A stretch of DNA of 64,000 bases from Platanthera guangdongensis. Its lineage: Eukaryota > Streptophyta > Magnoliopsida > Asparagales > Orchidaceae. The notes below the pieces were generated by a model. The model was not told the origin of the DNA, did not search any database, and saw only the letters and a list, made by a program, of their open reading frames with translations. Position numbers and translations under genes: made by a program. The stretch lies in contig CM077162.1 of NCBI GenBank assembly GCA_039583875.1, forward strand, positions 69,734,324-69,798,323, read 5' to 3'. Of the stretch, positions 1 to 10,129 are shown in pieces (position 1 is the stretch's first letter; the number at the start of each line of letters is the position of its first letter).

Positions 1-1582
1 GTGGGGGATAGGTCTGTTTAGTAGAAACTTCATCGGTACCCCGATCTCGGCTCGGCCCCAGGTAGACCCGCTGCGCAGGCTCTCATCTAGCTGGCAGGTC
101 TGAAGGCTCACCGGTGGGGGATAGGTTTGGTTTTACGGAACTTCATCGGCACCCCGAACTCGGCTCGGCCCCAGGTAGACTCGCTGCGCAGGCTCTCATC
201 TAGCTGGCAGGTTCGAAGGATCGCCTGTGGGGGATAGGTCTGGTTAGTAGAAATTTCATCGGCACCCTGAGCTCGGCTCGGCCCCAGGTAGACCCGCTGC
301 GCAGGCTCTCGTCTAGCTAGCAGGTCCGAAGGCTCGCCTGTTGGGGATAGGTCTGGTTAGTAGAAACTTCATCGGTACCCCGAGCTCAGCTCGGCACCAG
401 GTAGACCCATTGCGCAGGCTCTCATCTAGCTGGCAGGTCCGAAGGCTCGCCTGTGGGGGATAGGTCTGGTTAGTAAAAACTTGATAGGCACCCCGAGCTC
501 GGCTTGACCCCAGGTAGACCCGCTGCGCAGGCTCTCATCTAGCTGGCAGTTCCGAAGGCTCGCCTGTGGGGGATATGTTTGGTTTGAGGAAACTTCATCG
601 GCACCCCGAGCTCGGCTCGGCCCCAGTTAGACCCCCTGCGCAGGCTCTCCTCTAGCTGGCAGGTCCGAAGGCTCGCCTGTGGGGGATAGGTCTGGTTAGT
701 AGAAACTTCATCGGCACTCCGAGCTAGGCTCGGCCCCAGGTAGACCCGCTGCGTAGGCTCTCATCTTGCTGGCAGGTCCGAAGGATCTCCTATGGGGGAT
801 AGGTTTGGTTTGGGGAAACTTCATCGGCACCCCGAGCTCGGCTCGGCCCCAGGTAGACCCGCTGCGCAGGCTCTCATCTAGCTGGCAGGTCCGAAGGCTC
901 GCCTGTGGGGGATAGATCTGGTTAGTAGAAACTTTATCGGCACCCCGAGCTCGGCTCGGCCCCAGGTAGACCCGCTGCGCAGGCTCTCATCTAGCTGGTA
1001 GTTCCGAAGGCTCGCCTGTGGGGGATAGGTATGGTTAGTATAAACTTCATCGGCACCCCAAGCTCGGCTTGGCCCTAGGTAGACCCGCTGCGCAGGCTCT
1101 CATCTAGTTGACAGGTCCGAAGGTTCGCCTGTGGGGGATAGGTTTGGTTTGAGGAAACTTCATCGGCACCCCGAGATCGGCTCGACCCCAGGTAGACCCG
1201 CTGCACAGGCTCTCATCTAGCTGGCAGGTTTGAAGGCTCGCCTGTGGTGGATAGGTCTAGTTAGTAGAAACTTCATCGGCACCCCGAGATCGGCTCGGCC
1301 CCAGGTAGACCTGCTGCGTAGGCTCTTATCTAGCTGGCAGGTCTGAAGGCTCACCTGTGGGGGATAGCTTTAGTTTGAGGAAACTTCATCGGCACCCAGA
1401 GCTCGGCTCGGCCCCAGGTAGACCCACTGCGCAGGCTCTCATCTAGCTGGCAGATCCGAAGGCTCACCTGTGTGGAATAGGTCTGGTTAGTAGAAACTTC
1501 ATTGGCACCCCGAGCTCAGCTCGGCCCTAGGTAGACCCGCTGCGCAGGCCCTCATCTAGCTGACAGGTCCGAAGGCTCGCAT
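1..1582. repeat. 113-bp tandem repeat, 14 units
   Basis: Each unit opens with a GTGGGGGATAGG-like block, followed by an ACTTCATCGGCACC block and a GCTGCGCAGGCTCTC block. Unit starts fall at 1, 114, 227, 340, 453, 566, 679, 792, 905, 1018, 1131, 1244, 1357 and 1470, exactly 113 bp apart, so there is no net length change in any unit despite many substitutions. Two variants alternate irregularly: one has GGTTAGTAG and the other GGTTTGAGG after the opening block. Because 113 is not a multiple of three, a coding role is unlikely. The array may continue to the left of the window. It is GC-rich and resembles a satellite or an element-internal minisatellite; I do not recognise the family. Confidence 0.95.
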
Positions 1583-1712
1583 GTGGGGGTAAGGTATGGT
1601 TCTTGAAGGTTGGGTCCAAAGTTCTTGGGAACAGGTCTAAACCTGGGAAATTCTACACACTTCGAGCTCGGCCCGGTCCCTGGTGGACTTCTTGCCCGGG
1701 CTCACCAAGCCA
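1583..1712. repeat. Decayed 15th unit of the 113-bp repeat
   Basis: The array fades here. The opening GTGGGGG block and the later GAGCTCGGCCCGGTCC and GCCAGCAAGG blocks still align to the consensus, but the middle is diverged and contains extra bases. A small open frame over this stretch has no recognisable product. Confidence 0.6.
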
Positions 1713-2365
1713 GCAAGGCGGTAAACTTTCTCGATGACGGAATGGTTGGAAAAGGCTTCTTAAAACAACATCCCGACTTAAACTTAGAAGAAAAGAAATA
1801 AACTAAGACAAAAATTTGTAGTAGTGCGAGTGGGGGCACTCGCAGCTGGCAGTTCCAAATTGGTCTCGCTTGGCGAGTGGGCACTCGCGCGAGGTGAAAG
1901 GCTCGCTCTAATAATCAGAAGGCAGATTGCATCACCGAGAGTTACTCGCGCGGGGAGTACCTAAGGGCAAGGCGAGAAGATTACACCAGCTAAATCTCAC
2001 GCGCGAAGGTAAAGAAGTGACGGCTCGTGACTTGGGCCAACTCTCCGACGAAGCCGCGAGACAAGAAGTAGCATCATCTTGCGTGCGTAAGCACATCAGA
2101 GGAACATCTCGTAATAAGAAAAGTAAAACAAAATAAAGAATAAGGGCAAGGCTACGAGACAGATGGGTAGCATCGTCTCGCATGCCGAGGCAAACCAGAA
2201 ATTCATTTCGCATAATAAGGAGCAAAACAACAAACATGTACTTTTGATCGTCATTATGTATCACAAAAAGGCTGAAAAAAAGAGTTGTCTTAATTTTACA
2301 AGCAACACTAGAAGGAAGAGGAGAGAGGGATTCTGGATCGTGGAGGTGGCGCGTCATTCCTCCTC
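1713..2365. other. Unassigned spacer with frequent CTCGC/GCGAG words
   Basis: I see no gene here. The spacer is enriched in CTCGC and GCGAG pentamers, like the flanking minus-strand gene remnants, so it is probably the 3' flank of that unit. Short open frames on both strands have no recognisable domains. Confidence 0.4.
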
Positions 2366-4189
2366 GCCAGATGAAGAATCCTCGCTCTCCTCGCTAAAGA
2401 GCTGGGGGACCAGGTCGCGAACAATCACCGTTTCTGAATTGTCCTTCATAACCCCTAGGTCCTTCATCATCTTCAGGATTAGCTCCGCGGCCCTGATGCC
2501 AGCATCTCGGCACTGCTCCTCGACCTCGTCAAAAGAATATTACAGCGGAGGTGTCCGAAAGGGCTCGCGGCAAGACGATGATGCCACGTCAGCCTGGAGG
2601 CGAGTATTCTGGGCTTTCAAGTCCTTGACCTCCTCCTCCAGGGCCGCTGTTCGAGAGCGCAACCATTCCGCCGTCTCGGCATCCTGTGAGACGTCAGTTT
2701 TTTAGTTGGCAGCTCCTAAAGAAAAAGAATAAGGGTAAGGATAGCGCTTTACCACTCCGCCTTAGGCTTTGGATAGGAGGCTCTCGGCATCAAACAACCT
2801 CTTAGCGAGATCGTCTGACCTCTCCCGCTCCACCGCCAGTCTCGTCTCGCTCTCTGACCATTTTTTGTTGATATATATCAGACGGCGAGCTGGGCGGTGA
2901 GAGAACTCCAAAGCCCGCATCTGGGTATGGGAGGACTTTATAACGAGGTCTCGCGTAAACTCGCTCTCAGGAGAGACTGCATCGAAAGCACCGTAGAGGA
3001 CGTATCACACGACAAAGGCATGGTTGGTGGGATCCTCCTGCTCCATCCAAGGGGTAAGGAGGGTGGAAATGGAGACTCGGTTGGCATCCCGCCCCCACAG
3101 CAGAACATGATCCTCAGCTGCATCGGAAACCACGGGGCCCAAGTAGTAGTTCATGTGGGAAGAGGGGGCGGGACGGCTGAAGGAAGTGCCTTCGCGAGAG
3201 GTGGCAGCAGTTGGATCATTGATGGCAGCGGCTGGTTGATTGGAGGCGGCCGCATGTTGATTTGGGGGTGCCGTCTCGCGAGTAGGCGAGATGGCCTATT
3301 GACGAGGCGAGCGGGGCGACGGAGACCCATCTAAAGAGATGGGGCTCAGAGACCTCGCTGTCTCCTTCTCCTTTGGGGTCACCTTCTTCTTCCCCTAGGA
3401 GACCACCACAGCCTTCTTCATTCTCTTTGGAGGGCTAGAGTAAGAGGGGGCCATGTCGCCTGAAGGCCTTTTGAGAGGGGTAGGAGTTAAGGACTCTCTT
3501 GCCGCCTCAGCTGCCGCGAAGGCGAGATCGAGGCCCTTGGAGGGGTGGATGTAACATTTTTATGGGGGATGGTCTGGCACTACTTGCTCCACTGAAAGGC
3601 AAATAAAGCCGGTGAGAAGGCCAGACGGATAAACAATCAGACACAGCGAGAGAGAAAAGAGAGTACCTTCACCGGGGAGTACAGGAGGCAGCGAGTCGAG
3701 GCGTCGCCGCAGGTAGTGGTGATTTTTGTTGGGCGTCTCGCACACCTTGAGCCCTTGGCCGGTGAAGTACGAGACGCCATCAGCGTTGGCGTGGTAGATA
3801 AAGAGATTGCGGAAGACCGTCAAGCTGAACTCGATGCGCTCACGGCGCATATAACAGGCGAAGGCGATCAACACCGAAATAGCATTCGGGTTAAACTGCG
3901 CCGGGACGACGCCGAAATATTTGAAAACTTGTTTTACCTCAGGCCATAGAGGCAGCCTCAACCCCGCCTCAAAGTGCGAGACGGGGAAAGCGAGCTCTCC
4001 CGGGTAGTAAGTGTTGATGGACTCGCCAACTTTGGGAGGCCGCGAGTCGATCCCCTCCGCCAGGTACTCGCGGACGAACCCGTGGTAGTATTCTTCAGGA
4101 AGCCTGCCGAGCGGGAAGTCGTGGTCCTTGAACCGCTTCCCGCAGCGGCTGCTCCCCTCGCCTTCCTCAACTCTCTTCTTTTCCATCAT
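2366..4189 (-). pseudogene. Broken multi-exon 'putative gypsy type transposon' protein gene
   Basis: The minus-strand ATG at 4189 opens about 175 codons. The stretch from LAFPVSHFEAGLRLPL through KYFGVVPAQFNPNAISVLIAF to FRNLFIYHANADGVSYF resembles the plant PF04195-type 'putative gypsy type transposon' domain. A plausible GT-AG intron of 75 nt lies at 3666-3592 (GAAG|GTACTC to TTTCAG|TGG); it is a multiple of three and has no stop, so retention would also be readable. Downstream come a proline/serine-rich basic stretch, then exon-like coiled-coil pieces at about 2890-2770 (SETRLAVERERSDDLAKRLF) and 2690-2366 (ALEEEVKDLKAQNTRLQAD, ending in an acidic tail at a stop). In-frame stops at about 3560, 3395 and 3300 break it. 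Function is unknown; the family is found near plant retroelements. Exon boundaries beyond the first intron are inferred. Confidence 0.6.
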
Positions 4190-4376
4190 TGGCGATACGA
4201 AGTTGGCGAGATGGCTTTAGGCTAGAAGGGGAGGGAATGAAGTAACAAGAAAGAAGACCGGCGAAAGGGTTGGGTGAGAAACGCGAGAAGAATCGGCGAG
4301 ACGACTAAAGCAAAGAAGCAAGAACTTGGGCAGCAAGATTAATAGACGCGGATATCCATCTTATCCAGGGCTGGGA

Positions 4377-4384
4377 TATTTATA
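4377..4384 (-). promoter_or_regulatory. TATA box upstream of the gypsy-type transposon gene
   Basis: The minus strand reads TATAAATA about 190 nt upstream of the ATG at 4189. The identical octamer precedes the neighbouring minus-strand gene, which suggests the two were transcribed separately. Confidence 0.45.
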
Positions 4385-4654
4385 GAAAATATGGTGAAAT
4401 GATTAATAGGAGGGAAAAAGTACAAGGGAAGGGGAAGAGTCGGCGGTTGGCTCTCTCTCTCTATCTCCTGAGCCTCGATCGGCGCGACCCGTCACAATCA
4501 TAAGGTGATTAAATAAGGGAATTTAAAGAAAAATAAAGTTAAAACAGCAGTAATGAATAAATCAAAAACACCATCCAACGTTTTAACGACAACGGTTCTG
4601 ACAAATATCGGCGAGACGACAACAAACAGTATTATTTAATTATTATTACATCAC

Positions 4655-5660
4655 TCAGAGAAAATAGAAGAAGGGCGAGATGGACATCCTTCGGTACGGG
4701 TGCCTTTGCCAGCAGCCACCGCGAGCTCCTGCACAGGGAGGTCTACTGCGCGAGTGGAAGGCGCGAACAGACTCGAGCCCATGGTGCGCGAGACGGAGCT
4801 GCATATCAGTCTCATTGATGATGGCGTCGAGGTTGGTGCCATCAACATATAACTCAACATTTGCCTCGGAGGATAGACGAGCGCATTCATTCTCCAGCCA
4901 TTCGATGCGTCGATCTGCTGCCTGCTTATCCAGCGCCAGCGAGTGGATAATGCACACGTGCTTCCTAAACAGCTCGGCAGTCTTGCACCTCATCTCCACC
5001 GGGTTCGCAGGGTCACCAAGAAAATCTTCAATCCCATCAAGAGGAGGTAGAGGCGGGACGACAGATTGCCCAGGGTGCTCCTCAGCAGGCGAGTCGGTCT
5101 GGGCGAGAGCGGAAGAAGTAAAGGAGCAAGGTGAGAGCGGCTCCCGCAGGAGTGTGTGGGAGTAGCGAGTGGGACAAAGAAGCGAGAGGATGGATTCCTT
5201 ACCAAGGGGACGGGAGGTCCTAGCGGCCTTGTAGGGATCGTCTCTCCTCTCGCAGGGAGGTGTAGATAGAGGAGTGGAAGGCAATTGCGAGTCAGAATCT
5301 TCACGGTGGCCGGTAGAATCATCTCGCGGGCTTCCGGTAGATGTACAGCCGCGGGAGCTCCCTATAGAGAAACCATTAACAAAGCAGACACATTGAAGGA
5401 GTAATAAGGATAAAAGCGAGAGCTCACCCCTTTCTCTTTGGGAGATGCAGGAGGAGGGGGAGGGCAGGTCTCCAGCACCACGCGAGAAGGCCCCTCGATA
5501 AGGGAAGAGGGGCCGCCAGTTTTTATCCCCTTCAGGCGAGACAGAGGGGATGGAATAGAAGGTAGGGGCGGACTAAGGTTGACGCGTAAGCAGCCACGGC
5601 AGCCTTGTTCTGCTTATGCACTTTGGCAAGGCGCTCGCGAAAGCTCTGGCTGTGAGACAT
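4655..5660 (-). pseudogene. Minus-strand intron-containing gene with coiled-coil C-terminus, broken
   Basis: The minus-strand ATG at 5660 opens MSHSQSFRERLAKVHKQNKA. Two GT-AG introns keep the frame: 5427-5362 (66 nt, GGG|GTGAGC to CTATAG|GG) and 5202-5099 (104 nt, TTG|GTAAGG to GCCCAG|ACC). The last exon (5098-4655) encodes DGIEDFLGDPANPVEM, then a charged helical stretch (DRRIEWLENECARLSSEA) likely to form a coiled coil, ending at a stop. Between 5573 and 5530 the frame breaks; a GT-AG reading there would be only 44 nt, too short for a plant intron, so I treat it as damage. I do not recognise the family. It lies head-to-tail with the gypsy-type transposon gene and shares its CTCGC-rich composition, so the pair may be one unit. 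Confidence 0.5.
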
Positions 5661-5728
5661 GATGAACAGTGCTGCAAGGAAGGAGGGGATATTCTAAGGG
5701 GCAACCTCCATTCAAGATAGGAATCCTA

Positions 5729-5736
5729 TATTTATA
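5729..5736 (-). promoter_or_regulatory. TATA box of the minus-strand coiled-coil gene
   Basis: The minus strand reads TATAAATA, with its proximal end about 70 nt upstream of the ATG at 5660. This is normal plant core-promoter spacing. Confidence 0.5.
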
Positions 5737-6104
5737 GGTTTCGATGAGGAGACTCTTTAGATTCCATCATAAATACGTCAATAAATACGCATTAGCAGCG
5801 AGCCTCGGTTGGATGATCTTTCCGAGTTTAGATTAATCTCAAAAAGAGCGGGGATTATGCACAACCTCGGGCTCGCAAGAAGGCCTCAAAAGTGCGAGAT
5901 AGAAGGGGCAGGGCAAGTGGAAGTGATGGGAGAGTGGGATCATGTGGTCCACTCGCGGTTGGAAAGTCGGGAGGTCTCTGCAGTAGGCGAGACGCCCCCT
6001 CTGGGGGGCGAGTAGGCCTTTATAAGTGAGAGGGTCCCCTAGCAAAGGATACCCACGAGATGAGCGGGAAGGCCTGTCTCGCAACCAGGTGCTCTCGCAC
6101 TCGC
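5737..6104. other. Upstream flank of the minus-strand gene pair
   Basis: No gene is seen. The GCGAG/CTCGC word bias of the 1.8-5.7 kb region persists to about 6105 and then stops, so this is probably promoter flank of the minus-strand unit. Short open frames on both strands look spurious. Confidence 0.4.
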
Positions 6105-6574
6105 ATTATGGTAAAAGGCCTTTTTCACATTTCTATACCCAAGGGGGTTTTTACCCTTCTACCCCGCATATTTTTCCCCTTTTGCCCTTGATGGTCTGCA
6201 TATAGATCCTCAGAATAGCGGAGTTTGGCTGTTGGCAGACCCAACCAAGGGTACTTTGGTAATTTCAGGACATACCAGTATGGTTATTTGCAGATCCAAC
6301 TCAGAAACTATAAATAGACCCATAAGGGCTCCTTAAAAAGCGGGTTTTTCATAATCTTCCAATTTCCCGTGTTTTCTGAGGAGCTCCTAGCCCAGCTTTT
6401 GGCTTTGGAGGGGAAGCTTTCAGACATCTTCCGGGCGTGAGGTGGGACCTCCCTGCTGAGTCTTTGGGTAATTCTTAGGTCCTTTGAATCTAGTCGAGGG
6501 TTGAGGCTTGAGAGAAGTAGGTGTTGGCTGCACCACTGTTTTGAACTCCCGTTGAGGTCATTTTTGGCTTCAAC
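6105..6574 (+). other. LTR-like promoter segment without a match in the downstream B LTR
   Basis: This stretch leads directly into the conserved part of element B's LTR and carries TATAAATA at 6309-6316, followed by a leader-like segment. By eye it shares nothing with the matching position of the 26.5-31.6 kb LTR. It is either a variant U3/R of B, joined at about 6575, or part of another element. Confidence 0.35.
6309..6316 (+). promoter_or_regulatory. TATA box in the variant 5' LTR segment of B
   Basis: TATAAATA is followed by GACCC, in a promoter-like context upstream of the B LTR homology. Confidence 0.4.
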
Positions 6575-6969
6575 ACTAGTTTTAGGTGGTGCTCGAGATC
6601 GGCGAAAGATCGTCCTTCCCGTAGGGAGGAAGTGTTTAATGCACTAGGGCTAGATTTAGTAAAATTAATTAAGGGTCTGGAAATCGGGTAGCAACCAATA
6701 ATAATAAGTGCCTTGCGAAAGGGAGCTTTGGGCGTAATCCCATCGTATTTCCTAGTGCCTTCGAGAGCCCTTCACGGGGTATACCTTGGGCAGTCCTGGG
6801 CTAACGTAAAATGTACGAGTGATAAATCTTAAAGAGCAACTAGAATAATTAGGGGTTCACTTTCACACACCCCGGTGTCTCGGGAAGTTGGTTTGACTCG
6901 GTTGATATTTGTGAGGGCAGGATGGCCCGGAGAGCTTTGGCTCGGTTGATGTTTGTGACGGACGGGATG
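6575..6969 (+). repeat. Element B 5' LTR, part 1 (before element A)
   Basis: It aligns with the LTR at 29922 onward, beginning at a shared ACTAGT and the TTAGGTGGTGCTCG that follows. The match is interrupted at 6969 by element A and resumes after 20189. Together the two parts give about 1685 bp of LTR, matching 29922-31609 (1688 bp). Confidence 0.85.
6965..6969. other. Target-site duplication GGATG (left, element A)
   Basis: GGATG precedes the TG of the left LTR and recurs at 20185-20189 after the CA of the right LTR. With one copy removed, the flanks rejoin to match the intact B LTR near 30310. Confidence 0.95.
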
Positions 6970-7146
6970 TGATGAACTGTAAATATGCGTATTTTTATGC
7001 ACATTAATTTAGTCATTTTCATTTATTTTCGTCGTTTTTACTTATTTTTGTTCAATAAAATGTTCCTATTCTTGTAAATTTTCTCCTAACTTGTTTTATT
7101 TTATTTTGCAAAAAAATTCCAAAATCTGCCAAAATTTGGGAAGTAC

Positions 7147-7700
7147 ACGCCCGTGACACATGGGTCACGCCCGTGACCGAGCCGTGACTGTGCATTTCCC
7201 GTGAAATCGGAAAATTTCTGAAGAAAAAGCTCGACACGCCTGGCGACACGCCCGTGTCACCCGACACGGGGCGTGACCCAAGCCCGTGTCCTCTCCTCTC
7301 GACGAATTCCGCTCGACGATCGTCGAGTGTCGACACCAACAGTCACGCCCAGTGTCACGCCCGTGACCGAGGGCGTGACCCAATTTCAGCTCAACGATTT
7401 CGACTAGACACTTTCCGCTCGACATTCGTCGAGTGTCGACCCCAACTGTCACGCCCATAGTCACGCCCGTGACATGGGGCGTGACCTTTCCAGCTGGCCC
7501 GACAAGATGCTGCCGAGGACATTTGACGCAACCCGCGCCCGGTTCTACCTCCCCGTCACGCCCAGAGTCACGCCCGTGACATGGGGCGTGACTGCTGCGA
7601 ACTCAGCCCGAAGTCAACTTTGCTGTCCAATCGCCGGCCGCCTTCATGAATAGTACTGTCACGCCCCCCCTACACGCCCGTGACCGAGGGCGTGTACTTA
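7147..7700 (+). repeat. U3 array of GTCACGCCCGTGAC dyads in the A LTR
   Basis: Imperfect copies of CACGCCCGTGAC/GGGCGTGAC recur about every 30-100 bp, interspersed with CGACGATCGTCGAGTGTCGAC-like blocks near 7310-7440. The fullest form, GTCACG-CC-CGTGAC, is an inverted repeat. The array ends just before the TATA box. The right LTR carries the same array at about 17360-17915. Confidence 0.75.
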
Positions 7701-7712
7701 GAAATTTTTTTC

Positions 7713-7720
7713 TATAAATA
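7713..7720 (+). promoter_or_regulatory. TATA box of the A 5' LTR
   Basis: TATAAATA lies directly downstream of the U3 dyad array. The right LTR copy is at 17927-17934. Confidence 0.75.
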
Positions 7721-8489
7721 GCCCAGTTCTGTAAGGTCCAAGGGTTCAGATTTTTGGGCCAAGTTAGTGTCTTTTTGTGGGCTGCATCCGTGATTTTCAA
7801 GGCTATGTAAGGAGATTTCTCCCTTTTTTATTTTGTCTTGGCTTTAGCCCTTGTATTAGCTTGTAATAGTTCCTAAAAATCAATAAAATGTTAGTTTTTT
7901 CTCTTCATACTTAGCTTTGGAATGAACACTTGTGCCCACTTTCCTTCTCATTTTTATCCTTGGTTTTATCTTTGTTCTTCATTTAGTTCTTCTTTTATGA
8001 AAAGTGTGTGTGTGTGTATGAGTGTAACATGCTTACTTTACATTTTTTTACTTGTTTTCATGCTTAGGGATGATAGGTTTTCCTCTTTACATACCTTTAA
8101 TTTTTCTCAAGTTAGGTTTTGTTAGAAATTCAAGAAATGATGAATTAGGTTTTTCTTTTTTTCATGTCTTCTTTTAATTTCTTCAACATCTTCACTCTTA
8201 TGAGTGTGTAAAAGAGTTACTAAAGTTTCTTTTGTTTTTTTTACTTAGCTTTATTTTAGGATGAAAACTTTTTTTCTTCTTTCTCTTTTATTTCAACCTT
8301 TTTTAGCTCTTTTATGAAATCCTAGGAATGGAAATGTTGAAATTTTTATTTTCCAAAAACTTTGGTTTTTAATTTGTTTTGAAAAACTTTTGTCTTCTAA
8401 AATTGTAATTTCTTCTTTTTATGTGTTTTTGGCAAAACCTATGCTTGAAAAAGTAAAAGTTTTAATTTTTAGGTAACTTTGATTTTTCA

Positions 8490-8705
8490 TGTTGTGTGTG
8501 TGTGAGTGTAGGTGTATAATTTTTAATGCTTTCTTCAAATTTTGTAGAGTGTGTGAGTGTAGGTGTTAGCGTTATTGCTTTCTTGAATTTCTTATGAAGT
8601 GTGTGTGAGTGTAGGTGTATAACTTTTATGCTTTGATTTAAATTGTGTAGAGTGTGTGAGTGTAGGTGTATAATTTTATTGCTTTCTTGAATTTCATATG
8701 GAGTG
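8490..8705 (+). repeat. About 52-bp tandem repeat (4 units) in the A LTR
   Basis: Each unit starts GTGTGTGAGTGTAGGTGT and continues with an AT-rich stretch containing TGCTTTCTTGAATTT or a variant. Starts lie near 8497, 8548, 8599 and 8651. The other LTR carries the same units near 18710-18910. Confidence 0.75.
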
Positions 8706-8772
8706 TGTGTGTTTGTGTGCATTTATTTCCGCTTACTCGTTAAGAGTTAAATGGCGCATCGTTTTCATTTTC

Positions 8773-8985
8773 AGTCCTACTCATTCGAGTAGGACTTGTA
8801 ATTTTTCTTTCTTTATTTTTTTCCGCCTACTCACTTGAGTTAAATGGCCGGACTTTTTAGCCCTGTAATCGCATTTATTTTCTCCTACTCATTTGAGTAG
8901 GACTCGCTTTTATTTCAGTCCTACTCGTTTGAGTAGGACTTGCAATTTTCAGCCTTTATTTACCGCCCCCACTCATTTGAGTGGG
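8773..8985 (+). repeat. Cluster of short hairpin-forming inverted repeats in the A LTR
   Basis: Arms AGTCCTACTC and GAGTAGGACT flank a 4-nt loop at 8773-8796 and 8917-8940. An 8-bp-arm version lies at 8883-8902. A variant at 8968-8985 has CCCACTC and GAGTGGG, a change matched on both arms. A weaker half-copy occurs near 8825-8845. The right LTR holds the same set from about 18985. Confidence 0.8.
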
Positions 8986-9976
8986 ACTCGCAAATTATGA
9001 ATATGCAAATTTCTTTTATGTGTAACTTAGTTTCTTTTTAATTTATAATTTGGAGTGTGCGTGAGTTCTTATTTTAGTTAACTTTTTAGCTTTCTAAATT
9101 TTGTTATTTTTCTTGTGTCCCTTTCTTATAAACGTTCAGTGTTTAATTTTGAACTCGCGCCTCACTAAATTATAAGCCGTCCCCATACCGATGTGTGGCT
9201 AATCGCTATTAGCCTCGGCATCGAAGAGCATTGGGACATTTAAAATGATTTATAATAATTGAAGCTCTTTATTTTCATTTTAATTTAAGCACTTAGGGTT
9301 TACCCCGGGTTTACGACGCGTAGGACCACATAATCGATGTGTGGGCCCTATTTCCGTAGTCCATATGCTAGCTAGCCGAGAGGCCGTGCATATGGACCGA
9401 TCACCCTGGGTAAATAGAGTTGCGTGCACCCCTCGAGAGAGGACAAGCGTAATTCTACCGGATTGGGTCCCCCACCCAATAGCGGGGTTCTTAGCATAAA
9501 GCGGGCGTTAAGAGGAATCCTTCGTCGGACTAACGTTCGATCAATAGTCTTAACGTTTAGGTGAGCGATATCCCTATAGCTAGGTGAGCTCACATTTGTG
9601 GAACCTCCACGGCCAAGTTGCCTTATTATTAATTTGAAAACTAAGTCTTTTTATTATTAAAAATTGTTTTAGTCTTAATCTGATTCGATGCCGAGCGTTA
9701 ACCCTTCATCGAATATTTTCTAAATCGTTTTTTCGCTCCTTTGCTTTTCCGTCTTTTATTAAGTAAAAAAAAATCCATCTTTCTTTCAGTAAAATAATAG
9801 TCCTCCCGGAGGAGTAAGAATAGTCAACGCGACCCCGAGAACAATACGACCTCGGTATTCCCCCGAATATCGAGTACTACTTGCGATAGGTGCACTTGCC
9901 TACCCGAGCGAGCCCGCGGCGATCGACTCACCGAACCAACCACAGTAAGAGTCTGTTCGCGGGCACATCAAGTTTT

Positions 9977-9994
9977 TGGCGCCGTTGCCGGGGA
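9977..9994 (+). other. Primer-binding site, tRNA-Asp type (element A)
   Basis: TGGCGCCGTTGCCGGGGA begins 6 nt after the LTR and is complementary to the 3' end of plant tRNA-Asp (including CCA). This is the usual primer for Athila-type elements. Confidence 0.9.
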
Positions 9995-10129
9995 CCGGTT
10001 TTCGAGTTGCTATTTCGAATTCCGGAGTCTATTAATTTTACTTATTTTCTACAAAAAAAAAACTAAAAAACTTTATTTTAAAAAAAACAAAAAAAAAGGT
10101 TTATTTTTGTTTTATTTTTGTTTGGGTGT

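Larger units (their letters stand above)
6970..9970 (+). repeat. Element A left (5') LTR, 3001 bp
   Basis: It begins TGATGAACTG and ends GGGCACATCA. From left to right it contains: a GC-rich U3 with many CACGCCCGTGAC words (7147-7700), a TATA box at 7713, an AATAAA at 7882-7887, four tandem repeats of about 52 bp (8490-8705), several ten-base-arm hairpins (8773-8985), and a 3' end with short codon-like segments but no real gene. Confidence 0.95.

Noticed and set aside
5530..5573. 44-nt GT-AG intron in the minus-strand coiled-coil gene
   Set aside because: Shorter than plausible plant introns; damage is more likely.
7979..8020. GTGTGTGTG microsatellite as a regulatory element
   Set aside because: Short simple repeat, present identically in both LTRs. 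Nothing beyond low complexity.
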